From contig NZ_JADGEW010000008.1 of the NCBI RefSeq assembly GCF_016744155.1, positions 1 to 64,000 of the forward strand: a DNA stretch of 64,000 bases, in the 5' to 3' direction. The stretch comes from Amphritea sp. (lineage in GTDB: Bacteria; Pseudomonadota; Gammaproteobacteria; Pseudomonadales; Balneatricaceae). The position numbers and the translations under genes are program-made. Positions within the stretch are counted from its first letter, which is position 1. Each line of letters starts with the position of its first letter. Shown here one piece after another: positions 7,876-21,113 of this stretch. Below the pieces are notes generated by a model. It was not told the DNA's origin. It searched no databases and was given only the letters and a program-made list of their open reading frames with translations.

Positions 7876-9275
7876 ATGGCCCGTTTAATCTAAGTGAGCT
7901 TGCGCCTGCGCTATCCGCTCGTTTGATTGGTGGAAGCTGTGAAGTATTGGGCGTTAGTACTGATACTCGAAATATACAGGCAGGTGATCTGTTTATCGCG
8001 CTACGGGGCGATAATTTTGATGCCCATAATTTTGTCTCCCAGGCAGTAGTGGATGGTGCTGTTGCGGTAGTGGTCGAACGTGAAGTTGATGTCGATGTTC
8101 CACAGTTAGTTGTGAGTAATACCCGAATGGCGTTGGGGAATATTGCCGCTTATAACCGCAATCGGTTTGAGGGTGCACTGTTTGCTGTGACCGGTAGCAG
8201 TGGCAAGACGACCGTGAAAGAGATGCTGGCGTCGATCAATCAACTGCGTGGCCAGACATTAGCGACCCAAGGGAATCTAAATAATGACATCGGTGTACCA
8301 CTGACGCTACTAAGGCTGTCAACAGGTGATCAATTCGCTGTGATTGAGATGGGGGCAAGTGGAGCTCATGAGATCGCTTATAGCACCCACCTGGCAAAGC
8401 CGGATGTGGCTATTTTGAATAATGCCATGGGAGCGCATCTGGAAGGGTTTGGCTCTCTTAAAGGTGTTGTTCAGGCAAAGGCTGAAATTTTCGAGGGGCT
8501 TTCTGCAGATGGTATCGCTGTGGTTAATCAGGACGACCCTCATGTGCAAGTGTGGCTGGGAATGCTGCAACAGCAGCCGGTAATGACCTTTTCGTTGGTT
8601 AATCAGCAGGCTTCTGTCTATGCCACTGATATTAAATTGCAGGATAACGGTTGCTACGCGTTCTCTATGAATTATGAGGGCTACCAGTATCCGGTAAGCC
8701 TTGGTCTGATGGGGCGGCACAATATTGCTAATGCACTGGCGGCAATGACGGCAGTGCTGGCGGATGGTTGTGATCCTCAGATTGCTGCAGAGGGCGTTGG
8801 ACAGTGTCAGGGTGCAGCAGGACGAATGCGGCCGTTTCAATTAGATGAATTAACCCTGTTGATCGATGACAGTTACAACGCTAACCCTGATGCTGTTAAA
8901 GCAGCAGTTGATGCCCTTGTTGAATTGCAGGGAGAGTCGGTACTGGTACTGGGTGATATGGGTGAGCTGGGCGAGGGTGCTGAATTGAAGCATCGCGATG
9001 TTGGAGAGTATGCGGCCGCTAAGAATGTCGATGCCCTGTTTTGTTGTGGTGTCATGAGCCAAGAGGCGGTGGAGGGCTTTGCCGCTGCTGGTGGCAAGCA
9101 ATCCCAGAATTTTAAAGATAAACCGACACTGCTGAGTGCGCTTAGACAGTTACCAAAAAATAGAAGAAATCTGCTGGTGAAAGGATCTCGCAGTGCAGGA
9201 ATGGACCAAATAGTGACCGAACTTATAAAAATGAACGTAACTGTTACAGAATCGACTGATGGGGGTAGCCACTGA
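7872..9275 (+). CDS. murF: UDP-MurNAc-tripeptide D-Ala-D-Ala ligase MurF
   Basis: A 467-residue Mur ligase that attaches D-alanyl-D-alanine to complete the UDP-MurNAc-pentapeptide. It has the N-terminal motif [16 protein letters not shown], the P-loop [13 protein letters not shown], the central [11 protein letters not shown] and the C-terminal [10 protein letters not shown] typical of MurF. The ATG start overlaps the murE stop (ATGA) and the stop shares one base with the mraY start. Length is normal for the family. Confidence 0.97.
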   Translation: MNGPFNLSELAPALSARLIGGSCEVLGVSTDTRNIQAGDLFIALRGDNFDAHNFVSQAVVDGAVAVVVEREVDVDVPQLVVSNTRMALGNIAAYNRNRFEGALFAVTGSSGKTTVKEMLASINQLRGQTLATQGNLNNDIGVPLTLLRLSTGDQFAVIEMGASGAHEIAYSTHLAKPDVAILNNAMGAHLEGFGSLKGVVQAKAEIFEGLSADGIAVVNQDDPHVQVWLGMLQQQPVMTFSLVNQQASVYATDIKLQDNGCYAFSMNYEGYQYPVSLGLMGRHNIANALAAMTAVLADGCDPQIAAEGVGQCQGAAGRMRPFQLDELTLLIDDSYNANPDAVKAAVDALVELQGESVLVLGDMGELGEGAELKHRDVGEYAAAKNVDALFCCGVMSQEAVEGFAAAGGKQSQNFKDKPTLLSALRQLPKNRRNLLVKGSRSAGMDQIVTELIKMNVTVTESTDGGSH

Positions 9276-10357
9276 TGTTATTACTTCTGGCGGAATGGCT
9301 GACTGAATATAACAGTTTTTTTGCGGTCTTCAGTTACCTCACACTACGTGGCATTTTTGGTGTACTGACTGCGCTGGCGATCTCCCTGTTTTTGGGGCCT
9401 GCTCTGATTCGTAAGTTGAAAAGCAAACAGATTAAACAGACGGTACGAAATGACGGCCCGGAATCGCACTTCAGTAAAGCGGGCACGCCAACCATGGGTG
9501 GCGCACTGATTATTTTGGCGATTATGATCAGCAGCTTGCTCTGGTCGGATCTGACAAACCGTTACATCTGGATTGTTCTGGGAGTTACCTTTATTTTCGG
9601 AGCAGTGGGCTGGGTTGATGATTACCGGATGGTGATTGAGAAGAGCACTCGTGGTCTTCCTGCACGTTGGAAGTATTTCTGGCAATCAGTGGGAGGGCTG
9701 GGGGCTGCGATAGTGCTCTATGTCACAGCTCAATCACCCGCTGAGACCCAATTGATTATCCCTATTTTTAAAGATGTAGCCATAGAGATGGGCTTGTTCT
9801 TTATTGTCTTTACCTACTTTGTGATTGTGGGTACATCGAATGCAGTCAATCTGACTGATGGCCTGGACGGTTTGGCTATTTTGCCAACGGTATTGGTAGC
9901 GGGAGCGCTGGGCGTCTTTGCCTATTTAGGGGGTAACGTTAATTTTGCTGAATACCTGCACATTCCCTATATAGCGGGTTCTGGTGAGTTGATCGTTATC
10001 TGTGGTTCGATTGTTGGAGCGGGCCTTGGCTTTCTCTGGTTCAACGCTTATCCCGCTCAAGTCTTTATGGGTGATGTAGGTGCGCTGGCGCTGGGTGCTG
10101 CGCTGGGTGTCATTGCGGTGATTGTTCGTCAGGAGCTGGTGCTGATGATTATGGGTGGTGTGTTTGTTATCGAAACCGTGTCAGTGATTCTTCAGGTGGC
10201 ATCATTCAAACTGACGGGGCGACGCATCTTCAGAATGGCGCCGTTGCATCACCACTTTGAGCTGAAAGGCTGGCCGGAACCACGCGTTATCGTTCGGTTC
10301 TGGATTATTACTGTCGTGCTGGTCCTGATTGGACTGGCGACACTTAAGATACGTTAA
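9275..10357 (+). CDS. mraY: Phospho-MurNAc-pentapeptide translocase MraY
   Basis: A 360-residue polytopic inner-membrane enzyme (about ten helices) that transfers phospho-MurNAc-pentapeptide to undecaprenyl phosphate, forming lipid I. Diagnostic motifs are present: [12 protein letters not shown] near residue 70, GWVDDYRMV with the catalytic Asp pair, [13 protein letters not shown], and the C-terminal [11 protein letters not shown] histidine motif. Length is identical to E. coli MraY. The start overlaps the murF stop by one base. Confidence 0.97.
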   Translation: MLLLLAEWLTEYNSFFAVFSYLTLRGIFGVLTALAISLFLGPALIRKLKSKQIKQTVRNDGPESHFSKAGTPTMGGALIILAIMISSLLWSDLTNRYIWIVLGVTFIFGAVGWVDDYRMVIEKSTRGLPARWKYFWQSVGGLGAAIVLYVTAQSPAETQLIIPIFKDVAIEMGLFFIVFTYFVIVGTSNAVNLTDGLDGLAILPTVLVAGALGVFAYLGGNVNFAEYLHIPYIAGSGELIVICGSIVGAGLGFLWFNAYPAQVFMGDVGALALGAALGVIAVIVRQELVLMIMGGVFVIETVSVILQVASFKLTGRRIFRMAPLHHHFELKGWPEPRVIVRFWIITVVLVLIGLATLKIR

Positions 10358-10367
10358 CGGAGCATAT

Positions 10368-11720
10368 GTGAGCCTGATAGCGACGGATCAACTGCGCATC
10401 ATTATCGGTCTGGGTCAGACTGGGCTTTCCTGTGCCCGCTACCTGGCTGGCCGAGGCTTGTCGTTTGTGCTTGTTGATACCCGTGATGTGCCTCCGAATC
10501 TGGAACAGATCCGGTCTGAGTTTCCTGATGTTGATCTGCATTGTGGTGCATTAGAAGAAGCTCTGCTGTGTCGGGCCAGCGAAATTCTACTGAGCCCCGG
10601 TGTGGCGAAAGACCAGCCGGCAATACAGGCGGCTGTTGCTGCCGGTGTTAAGCTTAGTGGCGATATTGATCTGTTTTGTCAGACGGTATCTGCGCCCATC
10701 GTTGCTATCTCAGGCTCTAATGCCAAAAGTACCGTCACTACACTGGTTGGTCAGATGGCACTGGATGCAGGTATCGATACCGGTATTGGTGGAAACCTGG
10801 GGACTCCGGTACTGGATATGCTGAGTGCCGGTGAGCAGCAGCTTTATGTCCTTGAGTTGTCCAGCTTTCAGCTGGAGACGGTAAATGACCTTAGAGCAAC
10901 CGTCGCAACCGTGTTGAATGTTAGTCCTGATCATCTTGACCGATATAACAACAGTCTTCAGCTTTACTATCAGGCGAAACATCGAATCTTTAAAGGTGCA
11001 GGTCGGGTTGTTATCAACCGGGATGACCCTCTTACATCGCCACTGGTTAGCACCGGCGTGAAAGTGAGTAGCTTTGGTAAGGGGCGGCCTGATCTGAATC
11101 AATTTGGGCTGTTAGAAAAACAGGGTGAAACCTATCTCGCTAAAGGTAATCAGCCACTATTGTCAGTCAATGAACTTAAGGTTCGTGGGCAGCATAACCT
11201 TGTAAATGCTCTTGCGGCACTGGCGCTGGGGGAGGCGGTGAATCTACCGCTGAGCTCGATGCTGGAAACCTTGAAAGGTTTTACCGGTTTGAAACACCGT
11301 TGTCAGTGGGTTGCTGATAAACATGAGATTACCTTCTTTAATGACAGCAAAGGCACCAATGTTGGTGCTACGGTTGCCGCAATCGATGGTCTTGCCTCGA
11401 CCCAGACCCCAGGTAGTCGGATTGTGCTTATTGCGGGTGGTGTGGGTAAAGGTGCCGACTTTAGTGATCTGAATAAGCCGATGCAAAAGAGCGGGCGAGC
11501 ACTGGTCTTAATAGGTGAGGATGCGGTTCAGATAGATCAAGCGGTGACTTGTCTGGATGGGCAGTATGCTGCATCGATGCAGGATGCGGTTAAGCAAGCG
11601 ATGAATTTAGCGCAGCCAGGGGATATCGTTTTACTGTCACCTGCTTGTGCCAGCTTTGATATGTTTAGTGGTTTTCCGGCCCGGGGTGATGCCTTCATCG
11701 ATTCGGTGGAGACGATATGA
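10368..11720 (+). CDS. murD: UDP-MurNAc-L-Ala:D-Glu ligase MurD
   Basis: A 450-residue cytoplasmic ligase adding D-glutamate to UDP-MurNAc-L-Ala. I chose GTG 10368: ACGGAG sits just upstream, and the resulting N-terminus (MSLIATDQLRIIIGLGQTG) matches the Pseudomonas MurD start, whereas an in-frame TTG at 10329 lies within mraY. The P-loop is GSNAKST; Ala replaces the more usual Gly, a variant also known in Pseudomonas MurD. Other motifs are VLELSSFQLE, LNVSPDHLDRY and the C-terminal LLSPACASFDMF. It overlaps ftsW by four bases. Confidence 0.96.
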   Translation: MSLIATDQLRIIIGLGQTGLSCARYLAGRGLSFVLVDTRDVPPNLEQIRSEFPDVDLHCGALEEALLCRASEILLSPGVAKDQPAIQAAVAAGVKLSGDIDLFCQTVSAPIVAISGSNAKSTVTTLVGQMALDAGIDTGIGGNLGTPVLDMLSAGEQQLYVLELSSFQLETVNDLRATVATVLNVSPDHLDRYNNSLQLYYQAKHRIFKGAGRVVINRDDPLTSPLVSTGVKVSSFGKGRPDLNQFGLLEKQGETYLAKGNQPLLSVNELKVRGQHNLVNALAALALGEAVNLPLSSMLETLKGFTGLKHRCQWVADKHEITFFNDSKGTNVGATVAAIDGLASTQTPGSRIVLIAGGVGKGADFSDLNKPMQKSGRALVLIGEDAVQIDQAVTCLDGQYAASMQDAVKQAMNLAQPGDIVLLSPACASFDMFSGFPARGDAFIDSVETI

Positions 11721-12925
11721 GTATCGCAGCTACCGCTCCCGTTACCCTAAATCAAAAGGTCTTGCCGTTTGATCCATGGTTACTGACGGCGGCAATCTGT
11801 CTGATCCTGATTGGTTTTGTGATGATTAGCTCTGCATCTATTGAAGTTGCAGCGGTACGCAATAGTAATCCATTTTTTTACATGATTCGTCACGGGGTTT
11901 TTATACTCATAGGTCTGGCAGCGGCGATTGTGGCTCTGAATATACCTATTAGTTTTTGGCAGCGTAGTGGGCCTTGGTTACTGCTGATAGGTTTTTTGTT
12001 GTTAATACTGGTGTTGATTGTTGGTCGGGAGATTAACGGTTCGGTGCGCTGGATCTCGTTGGGCCCTATAAACTTACAAGCGTCAGAGGTGGCAAAGTTT
12101 GCCATGGTAATCTATCTGGCGGGCTATCTTGTTCGGCGTCTGACAGAAGTAAGAAGTAGTTGGAAAGGAATAGCTAAACCGGCGTTACCGCTGGCGTTTT
12201 TTCTATTTTTGCTGATCCTTGAACCAGATTTTGGAGCTGCTGTAGTGCTGCTTGGCAGTATTATGGGAATGATTTTTTTAGGCGGAATGAAGTTCAGCCA
12301 GTTCGCTATGATTGTGGTTGGTTGTGCGGTAGTTATACCGTCGCTTGCCGTACTTCAGCCTTATCGGGTGGTGCGATTAAAGACTTTTTTAGATCCCTGG
12401 GCTGATCCATTTGGATCAGGATATCAGTTGGCACAAGCACAGATCGCTTTTGGTCGGGGAGAGTGGTTTGGTACGGGCTTGGGGAACAGTGTGCAGAAAC
12501 TGTTTTATCTTCCCGAAGCGCACACAGATTTCGTGTTTTCAGTGCTGGCTGAAGAGATGGGGTTGGTATTTGCACTGCTGGTGATTGGTTTGTTTGGCCT
12601 GTTGGCGATACGTATGTTTAATATCGGCCGCAGAGCAGAGAAGCTCCAACAATTCTTTATGGCTTATATCTCTTATGGTTTTGCCATCATGTTGGCGGGG
12701 CAGGCGTTGATAAACATAGGCGTGAATGTAGGCGCTTTGCCGACTAAAGGGCTGACACTACCTTTGGTGAGTTATGGCGGCAGTAGTTTGGTGGTCAGCT
12801 GTGTAATGCTGGCGATAGTGATGCGTGTGGATTACGAGTTAAAGCGGATGCAACGTGACGCGGTTAATGCGCCAGTGAAATTAAAAAAACAACGAAAGAC
12901 TCGCGGAGGAGGTTCAGATGACTAG
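11717..12925 (+). CDS. ftsW: Septal peptidoglycan glycosyltransferase FtsW
   Basis: A 402-residue SEDS-family membrane protein with about ten helices that polymerises lipid II at the septum together with FtsI. Seen: RWISLGPINLQASEVAK, LLILEPDFGAAVVL, the conserved loop GSGYQLAQAQIAFGRG containing GEWFGTGLGNS, and the C-terminal LPLVSYGGSSLVV. The cytoplasmic tail ends in basic residues. The stop overlaps the murG start by eight bases. Confidence 0.97.
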   Translation: MSIAATAPVTLNQKVLPFDPWLLTAAICLILIGFVMISSASIEVAAVRNSNPFFYMIRHGVFILIGLAAAIVALNIPISFWQRSGPWLLLIGFLLLILVLIVGREINGSVRWISLGPINLQASEVAKFAMVIYLAGYLVRRLTEVRSSWKGIAKPALPLAFFLFLLILEPDFGAAVVLLGSIMGMIFLGGMKFSQFAMIVVGCAVVIPSLAVLQPYRVVRLKTFLDPWADPFGSGYQLAQAQIAFGRGEWFGTGLGNSVQKLFYLPEAHTDFVFSVLAEEMGLVFALLVIGLFGLLAIRMFNIGRRAEKLQQFFMAYISYGFAIMLAGQALINIGVNVGALPTKGLTLPLVSYGGSSLVVSCVMLAIVMRVDYELKRMQRDAVNAPVKLKKQRKTRGGGSDD

Positions 12926-14026
12926 CTCTTCTGCAGCACCTGTATCCACCGTGCTTATTATGGCTGGTGGTACCGGCGGGCATGTGTTTCCGGCGTTGGC
13001 CACTGCAGATTATTTGCGTCAGCAGGGCGTCGGTGTGGAGTGGTTAGGCACCGCAGCAGGTATTGAAGCGGATGTCGTGCCAGCGGCAGATATTAAACTG
13101 CACTGTATTGATGTCAAAGGGCTGCGTGGTAAGGGTAAGTTAAGCCTGCTGCTGGCACCCTTTAAGCTAGTGCACGCGTTATATCAGGCGTATCAGGTAT
13201 TAAGACGTGTAAAACCCGATGCAGTGTTAGGCATGGGCGGTTTTGCTTCCGGGCCGGGTGGGCTGGCCGCATGGCTAACCGGTGTGCCTGTTGTGGTTCA
13301 TGAGCAGAATGCTTATGCCGGTATGACTAACAAGATCTTATCGCGTATGGCTCGACGAGTACTTGAGGCTTTTGGTGGAGCGTTCAGAGGCAAGACTGAA
13401 ACCACCGTGGTAGGTAACCCTGTTCGGGGGAATATCCTTGATCTGCCCGCTCCGGAGCAACGTTTTACTGATCGTCAGGGTGCTCTTCGACTATTGGTAG
13501 TCGGGGGTAGTCTTGGGGCAAAAGCGATCAATGAGTTGTTGCCTGTTGTGTTAGCAGGGCTGCCCGAGGGTATCCAGTTGGAAGTGCTGCACCAGGTAGG
13601 TAAACGAAACTTGGCTGAAACCCAGACCTGCTATCGGAATGCAGGGCTTGAGGGGAAAGACAATATTCGTGTTGTACCTTTTATAGAAAGAATGGATGAA
13701 GCTTATGGTTGGGCTGACCTGGTACTGTGCCGGTCAGGTGCTTTAACGGTAAGTGAATTAAGTATAGCGGGGGTCGCTTCTGTATTAGTACCTTTCCCGT
13801 TTGCTGTAGATGACCATCAGACAGGTAATGCGCGCTATTTGGCTGAGGCCGGGGCGGCCATTCTGATTCAACAAAAAGAGTTGGATAGGAACCGTCTGAC
13901 AAATATTTTGACAGAGCAGTTGAATAACCGGCAGGTGCTTCTAAACATGGCGGTGAAAGCCCGTCAGTTAGGACAGCCAGAAGCAAGCCGACGCGTTGCT
14001 GAGATCTGTTTGGAGGTAATGAAATA

Positions 14027-14027
<1 letters not shown>
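12918..14027 (+). CDS. murG: UDP-GlcNAc:lipid I GlcNAc transferase MurG
   Basis: A 369-residue GT28 glycosyltransferase on the cytoplasmic face of the inner membrane, converting lipid I to lipid II. The first G-loop [12 protein letters not shown], the central [12 protein letters not shown], the second G-loop [12 protein letters not shown] and the UDP-sugar-binding [15 protein letters not shown] are all in the expected order. AGGAGG precedes the ATG within ftsW, a strong ribosome site. The last base of its stop is the first base of the murC GTG. Confidence 0.97.
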
Positions 14028-16416
<2,389 letters not shown>

Positions 16417-16419
16417 TCC

Positions 16420-17316
16420 ATGCTAAAAAAACTGCTTTCGTCAGAACAGCCTGAAGCCGAACAGCCCCGACGAGGAGCTTCGGCTACGGCATATAAGCGA
16501 GCAGAGAAGAGTAAGGCAGCGGCAAAAGAGAGTGATCCAGCGCGGATTGAACTAGCCTGGATGCAAAAATTAAAAGGGATCGATGGCGACTGGTGGCTCA
16601 AGCCTGCGACGATTCTTACGGCATTGGCGGTGTTTGTTGCGCTTGCTGATTACAGTTATAGCGTAATGTACAACTGGCTGGATAAGCCAGTGGAGCAAGT
16701 GGTTTTTGAAGGGCAGACAAGACATCTGGACCGGCATCAATTAGCGGCCAGTTCGGTGGCTTTGATGAACGGTGGATTGTTGAGTGCTGACCTTGAAGCG
16801 GTAAAAGAGGGAATACAGGCTAATCCCTGGGTTTATCAGGTAGGTGTAACTCGGCGCTGGCCAGCGGCACTTTACCTACAAGTGACAGAAGAGGTGCCTG
16901 TTGCCCGTTGGGGGAGTGATGGCCTGTTAAACCATGAAGGTGATATTTTTTGGCCGGAGCAGCTATCGAGATATAGCGGTCTACCATTGCTGACGGGGCC
17001 TTCCGGAAATACTGCGATGATGATGTCGGAGTATTACGATCTGAATCAGATGCTGAGAAATGCCGGGCTGCAGCTGGTTGAACTGAAACTGGAAGCTCGG
17101 GGAGCCTGGACGCTGATTCTGGATAACGATATTCGAATCATCGTTGGCAGAGATCAAGTGGTGGCAAGGCTTGAGCGTTTCCTGAAAATTTATACGCAAC
17201 GCCTACAGGCTGAAGCAAAAGCAGGCCGAATAGAGCAGATTGATATTCGATACAACAACGGCATTGCCGTGAAGTGGCGCCCTCAGGTGTCCACCGAAGA
17301 ACAACAGAAAGGTTAA
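16420..17316 (+). CDS. ftsQ: Cell division protein FtsQ
   Basis: A 298-residue bitopic divisome protein that links early cytoplasmic proteins to FtsL/FtsB. A long charged cytoplasmic region (about 60 residues) precedes one membrane helix (TILTALAVFVALADYSYSV). Next comes a POTRA-type domain opening with VVFEGQTRHLDRHQL, with the NPWVYQVGVTRRWP motif, and then the beta domain. GAGGGAG precedes the ATG. The cytoplasmic part is slightly longer than in E. coli. Confidence 0.94.
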   Translation: MLKKLLSSEQPEAEQPRRGASATAYKRAEKSKAAAKESDPARIELAWMQKLKGIDGDWWLKPATILTALAVFVALADYSYSVMYNWLDKPVEQVVFEGQTRHLDRHQLAASSVALMNGGLLSADLEAVKEGIQANPWVYQVGVTRRWPAALYLQVTEEVPVARWGSDGLLNHEGDIFWPEQLSRYSGLPLLTGPSGNTAMMMSEYYDLNQMLRNAGLQLVELKLEARGAWTLILDNDIRIIVGRDQVVARLERFLKIYTQRLQAEAKAGRIEQIDIRYNNGIAVKWRPQVSTEEQQKG

Positions 17317-17320
17317 TACT

Positions 17321-18568
17321 GTGAATATGGCGATGAAGCCTGGAAATAATATGATCGTAGCACTGGATATCGGCACCTCTAAGGTAGTGTGTCTGGTGGG
17401 CGAAGTCGGTTTGGATGGCATTGTTGATATCGTTGGTATTGGCTCCCATGAGTCTCGCGGTTTAAAACGAGGCGTCGTGGTTAATATTGAATCTACTGTT
17501 CATTCGATTCAACGAGCCGTTGAAGAAGCTGAACTAATGGCGGGCTGCAAGATTCATTCGGTTACTGTGGGTGTTGCAGGTAGTCATATTAGAAGTATGA
17601 ACTCCCACGGAATTGTTGCTGTTCGTGATGGTGAAGTGATGGAGCACGATCTGGAACGGGTGATTGATGCTGCTCGGGCGGTGGCTATTCCCGCAGATCA
17701 GAAAATCTTGCACATACTGCCGCAGGAATACGTGATTGATAATCAGGAAGGTATTCGTGAACCGCTGGGCATGTCAGGAGTGCGGCTTGAAGCTAAGGTT
17801 CATTTAGTAACGGGTGCGGTTAACGCGGTACAGAATATCGAAAAATGTGTTAAACGCTGTGGCCTGGCGGTGGATAGCTCGGTACTGGAACAGCTGGCAT
17901 CCAGCTACTCGGTACTAACAGAAGATGAGAAAGAGTTGGGTGTTTGTATGGTGGATATGGGTGGCGGTACCACTGATATCGCTATCTTTACCGGCGGTTC
18001 GATTCGTCATACGGCAGTGATCCCTATTGCGGGTGATCAGGTGACCAATGATATAGCGATGGCATTGCGAACACCGACTCTGCATGCCGAAGATATCAAA
18101 ATTAAGTATGCCTGCGCCCTGGCGCAGTTAGCCAGCCCTGAAGATACGATCAAAGTGCCGAGTGTCGGTGATCGTCCGGCAAGGGATCTGTCGAGACAAG
18201 CATTGGCTGAAGTGGTTGAGCCGCGTTACGACGAGTTGTTTACCTTGGTGCAGGCTGAGTTACGCCGCAGCGGGTTTGAAGATTTAGTGGCCGCGGGCAT
18301 TGTACTGACCGGCGGTACCTCGAAAATGGAAGGGGCGGTAGAGCTGGCAGAAGAGATCTTCCATATGCCGGTACGACTGGCGTTACCCAAAGGAGTACGG
18401 GGTATGGGGGATATTCTCTGTAGTCCGATCTACGCAACGGGCATCGGCCTGTTGCAGTACGCAAAACAAGATAATCAGCATTTGGGCGAAGCGGTTGAAA
18501 TAGAAGACAGCGTCGAGCGACCAGGTGTTCTGGACCGGATGAAAGCCTGGTTTCAGGGTAACTTTTAA
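17321..18568 (+). CDS. ftsA: Cell division actin homologue FtsA
   Basis: A 415-residue actin-fold ATPase that tethers FtsZ filaments to the membrane. ATP-binding motifs ALDIGTSKVVCLVGE, VDMGGGTTDIAIF and VLTGGTSKMEG are present, and the C-terminus carries an amphipathic membrane-targeting helix (DRMKAWFQGNF). GTG 17321 is used, with AAAGG eight bases upstream; ATG 17327 two codons later is possible. A 126-base gap to ftsZ follows, room for an ftsZ promoter. Confidence 0.96.
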   Translation: MNMAMKPGNNMIVALDIGTSKVVCLVGEVGLDGIVDIVGIGSHESRGLKRGVVVNIESTVHSIQRAVEEAELMAGCKIHSVTVGVAGSHIRSMNSHGIVAVRDGEVMEHDLERVIDAARAVAIPADQKILHILPQEYVIDNQEGIREPLGMSGVRLEAKVHLVTGAVNAVQNIEKCVKRCGLAVDSSVLEQLASSYSVLTEDEKELGVCMVDMGGGTTDIAIFTGGSIRHTAVIPIAGDQVTNDIAMALRTPTLHAEDIKIKYACALAQLASPEDTIKVPSVGDRPARDLSRQALAEVVEPRYDELFTLVQAELRRSGFEDLVAAGIVLTGGTSKMEGAVELAEEIFHMPVRLALPKGVRGMGDILCSPIYATGIGLLQYAKQDNQHLGEAVEIEDSVERPGVLDRMKAWFQGNF

Positions 18569-18694
18569 CGAAAAAGATAAAAGGGTCTGCTGACTCGGTG
18601 AGCGATTTGTTCACAGGTTTAGATAGACAACAAATGAATTGGAATGCAATACACAACAGGTGCAGGTTGGGCACTGAACCTGGAGGGAAGGGAT

Positions 18695-19891
18695 ATGTTT
18701 GAATTAGTCAATAATGTAGCGCAGAACGCGGTCATTAAGGTGATTGGCGTTGGCGGTGGTGGCGGTAACGCTGTACAGCATATGGTCTCATCCGAAGTGG
18801 GTGGGGTCGAGTTTCTCTGTGCGAATACGGATGCGCAAGCGTTGAATCACATGGATTCACGCAATGTCCTGCAAATGGGTGGCGAGATCACCAAAGGTTT
18901 GGGGGCAGGGGCGAATCCGGATATAGGCCGTCAGGCGGCTCTGGAAGATCGGGATCAGCTCGCTGAAATGCTCAGTGGTGCGGATATGGTCTTCATTACC
19001 GCAGGCATGGGCGGTGGTACCGGAACCGGCGCAGCCCCTATCGTCGCTGAAGTTGCAAAGGAACTGGGTATTCTGACAGTTGCAGTGGTGACTAAGCCTT
19101 TTCCGTTCGAAGGTCGTAAACGGATGTTGATCGCCGAAGAGGGGATCAAGCATTTATCAGAGCATGTTGATTCTCTGATAATTGTGCCTAACGAAAAGCT
19201 TTTGCAGGTATTGGGTAAAAGCTGCACGCTGATCAAAGCTTTTGATGAAGCTAATGATGTGCTGAAAGGAGCGGTGCAGGGTATCTCTGACCTAATTATC
19301 CGCCCGGGTATGATCAACGTTGACTTCGCCGACGTGCGTACTGTGATGTCTGAGATGGGTACTTCAATGATGGGTACTGGCTCTGCTCGGGGTGAGAACC
19401 GTGCAGTTGAGGCGGCAGAAGCCGCTGTGCGCAGCCCGCTGCTGGAGGATGTCGATCTGATGGGCGCTCGCGGTATTCTGGTGAATATCACCGCAGGTCT
19501 GGACCTGAGTCTGGGCGAGTTTAGCGATGTGGGTCAGGTGATTGAAGAATTCGCTTCTGATAATGCGACGGTCGTTGTTGGTACGGTTATCGATCCAGAG
19601 ATGGTTGATGATATTAAGGTGACTGTTGTCGCGACTGGTTTGCAGAAAAATGAACCGGAGCAGGGTACGGTTAAGGTAGTGAGTAATACCCGTAAGCCTG
19701 ATGGGGAACTGGATCTGAATAAGCTTGAGTTGCCAGCGGTTGTACGCCGCAAAGCAGATTATCTTAATGCTGAAAAAAATAGAGTTCAACAGCGGGAACT
19801 ATCTGGCTCTCAGTTGTCGAAGGATGACGAGAAAGGAGATACCGAAACCTACTTGGATATCCCAACCTTTCTAAGGCGTCAGGCAGATTGA
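18695..19891 (+). CDS. ftsZ: Cell division tubulin homologue FtsZ
   Basis: A 398-residue GTPase forming the Z ring. ATG 18695 is chosen because GGAGGGAAGG lies directly upstream and the protein then starts MFELV, as FtsZ does; an earlier in-frame ATG at 18644 would add 17 non-conserved residues. The tubulin signature [10 protein letters not shown], the T7 loop [11 protein letters not shown] and the C-terminal peptide [11 protein letters not shown], which binds FtsA and ZipA, are intact. The variable linker is short. Confidence 0.97.
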   Translation: MFELVNNVAQNAVIKVIGVGGGGGNAVQHMVSSEVGGVEFLCANTDAQALNHMDSRNVLQMGGEITKGLGAGANPDIGRQAALEDRDQLAEMLSGADMVFITAGMGGGTGTGAAPIVAEVAKELGILTVAVVTKPFPFEGRKRMLIAEEGIKHLSEHVDSLIIVPNEKLLQVLGKSCTLIKAFDEANDVLKGAVQGISDLIIRPGMINVDFADVRTVMSEMGTSMMGTGSARGENRAVEAAEAAVRSPLLEDVDLMGARGILVNITAGLDLSLGEFSDVGQVIEEFASDNATVVVGTVIDPEMVDDIKVTVVATGLQKNEPEQGTVKVVSNTRKPDGELDLNKLELPAVVRRKADYLNAEKNRVQQRELSGSQLSKDDEKGDTETYLDIPTFLRRQAD

Positions 19892-19940
19892 TATTAGCGT
19901 ATCAAGCTGAGGGTGCTGAACGGGTTACACTAATCAGTTA

Positions 19941-19970
19941 TTGCTGAAATAGCGGGTAATTTGTTAGAAT
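19941..19970 (+). promoter_or_regulatory. Candidate lpxC promoter
   Basis: TTGCTG (19941-19946), an 18-base spacer, and TAGAAT (19965-19970) preceded by TGT (extended -10 like). The predicted start near 19977 is about 30 bases before the lpxC ATG. E. coli also has a separate promoter between ftsZ and lpxC. Confidence 0.55.
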
Positions 19971-20008
19971 GTTCGGTTAATACGGCACAAAATACCTTGG
20001 CAGGAAAT

Positions 20009-20923
20009 ATGATCGGACAACGTACTTTACGGAACAGCATTAAAGCAACTGGAGTTGGACTTCACACAGGTCAGAAAGTGTATCTGACGCTGAAGCCAGC
20101 ACCAGTCAATACTGGTATTATTTTCCGTCGAGTGGATCTGGACCCTGTAGTTGAAATTCCAGCCCGCGCTGATAATGTCGGTGATACTACGATGTCGACA
20201 AATCTGCAGAAAGATGATGTGCGTATTTGCACAGTAGAACACTTGTTGTCAGCAATGGCCGGCCTGGGAATCGATAATGCTTATGTAGAATTGAGTGCTG
20301 AAGAAGTGCCAATCATGGATGGTAGTGCTGCGCCATTTGTGTTTTTGATCCAGTCTGCCGGTATTCAAGAACAGGGTGCACTGAAAGAGTTTATTCGGAT
20401 TACAAAGGAAGTTACTGTCCAGGTTGACGATAAAGTGGCGACCTTTAAGCCTTTTAATGGCTTTAAAGTTGGCTTTACTATCGAATTCGATCATCCGGCT
20501 TTTGCTGATCGAAATATGGAAGCTAGCCTGGATTTCTCGAGCACTTCGTTTGTGAAAGAGGTAAGCCGTGCGCGTACTTTTGGTTTTATGCGTGATATCG
20601 AGTATCTGCGCGCGCAAAATCTAGCGCTGGGCGGTAGCATGGATAACGCTATTGTAGTGGATGACTACCGTATTCTTAATGAAGATGGCCTGCGTTACGA
20701 TGATGAGTTTGTTAAGCATAAAATCCTGGATGCCGTAGGCGATCTCTATTTGTTAGGTAAAAGCCTGATCGGTGAGTTTCACGGTTTCAAGTCAGGGCAC
20801 TATCTGAACAATCTGTTGTTACGTAAGCTATTGGAAACAGAAGATGCCTGGGAAGTGGTTACTTTCGACGGTAAGGATCAATCAGTACCCATTTCATACC
20901 TTCAGCCTGCAGCTGTTAGTTGA
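20009..20923 (+). CDS. lpxC: UDP-3-O-acyl-GlcNAc deacetylase LpxC
   Basis: A 304-residue zinc amidase performing the committed step of lipid A synthesis. ATG 20009 gives the canonical MIGQRTL start, with AGGA upstream. A longer in-frame start at 19961 lies within the candidate promoter. Zinc-ligand and catalytic motifs are seen: [12 protein letters not shown] (His78), MDGSAAPFV, and [16 protein letters not shown] with the second His and the Asp. Length matches the 305-residue E. coli protein. The C-terminus is not an obvious FtsH degron, so proteolytic control may differ. Confidence 0.97.
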   Translation: MIGQRTLRNSIKATGVGLHTGQKVYLTLKPAPVNTGIIFRRVDLDPVVEIPARADNVGDTTMSTNLQKDDVRICTVEHLLSAMAGLGIDNAYVELSAEEVPIMDGSAAPFVFLIQSAGIQEQGALKEFIRITKEVTVQVDDKVATFKPFNGFKVGFTIEFDHPAFADRNMEASLDFSSTSFVKEVSRARTFGFMRDIEYLRAQNLALGGSMDNAIVVDDYRILNEDGLRYDDEFVKHKILDAVGDLYLLGKSLIGEFHGFKSGHYLNNLLLRKLLETEDAWEVVTFDGKDQSVPISYLQPAAVS

Positions 20924-20941
20924 TCTGTATTTTTTTATATT

Positions 20942-20970
20942 AAGCCGGGCTATTTAGTCCGGTTTTTTTA
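20942..20970 (+). terminator. Terminator after lpxC
   Basis: AAGCCGGGC, loop TATTTA, GTCCGGTTT, then a T run: a nine-pair stem including two G-U pairs, 19 bases after the stop. It closes the dcw/lpxC region before secA. Confidence 0.8.
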
Positions 20971-21113
20971 TATTTTTTCTGCTGATTTATACCTGCAAAA
21001 AAAATATCTCTATTGAGATTCAATTTGATGCCCCAATAGATGTAGAATGTTGCGTTAATTTAATAGTTTAACCGGCCTCAGCCCGCCGAATCTTACAGGT
21101 AAATAATCAGATT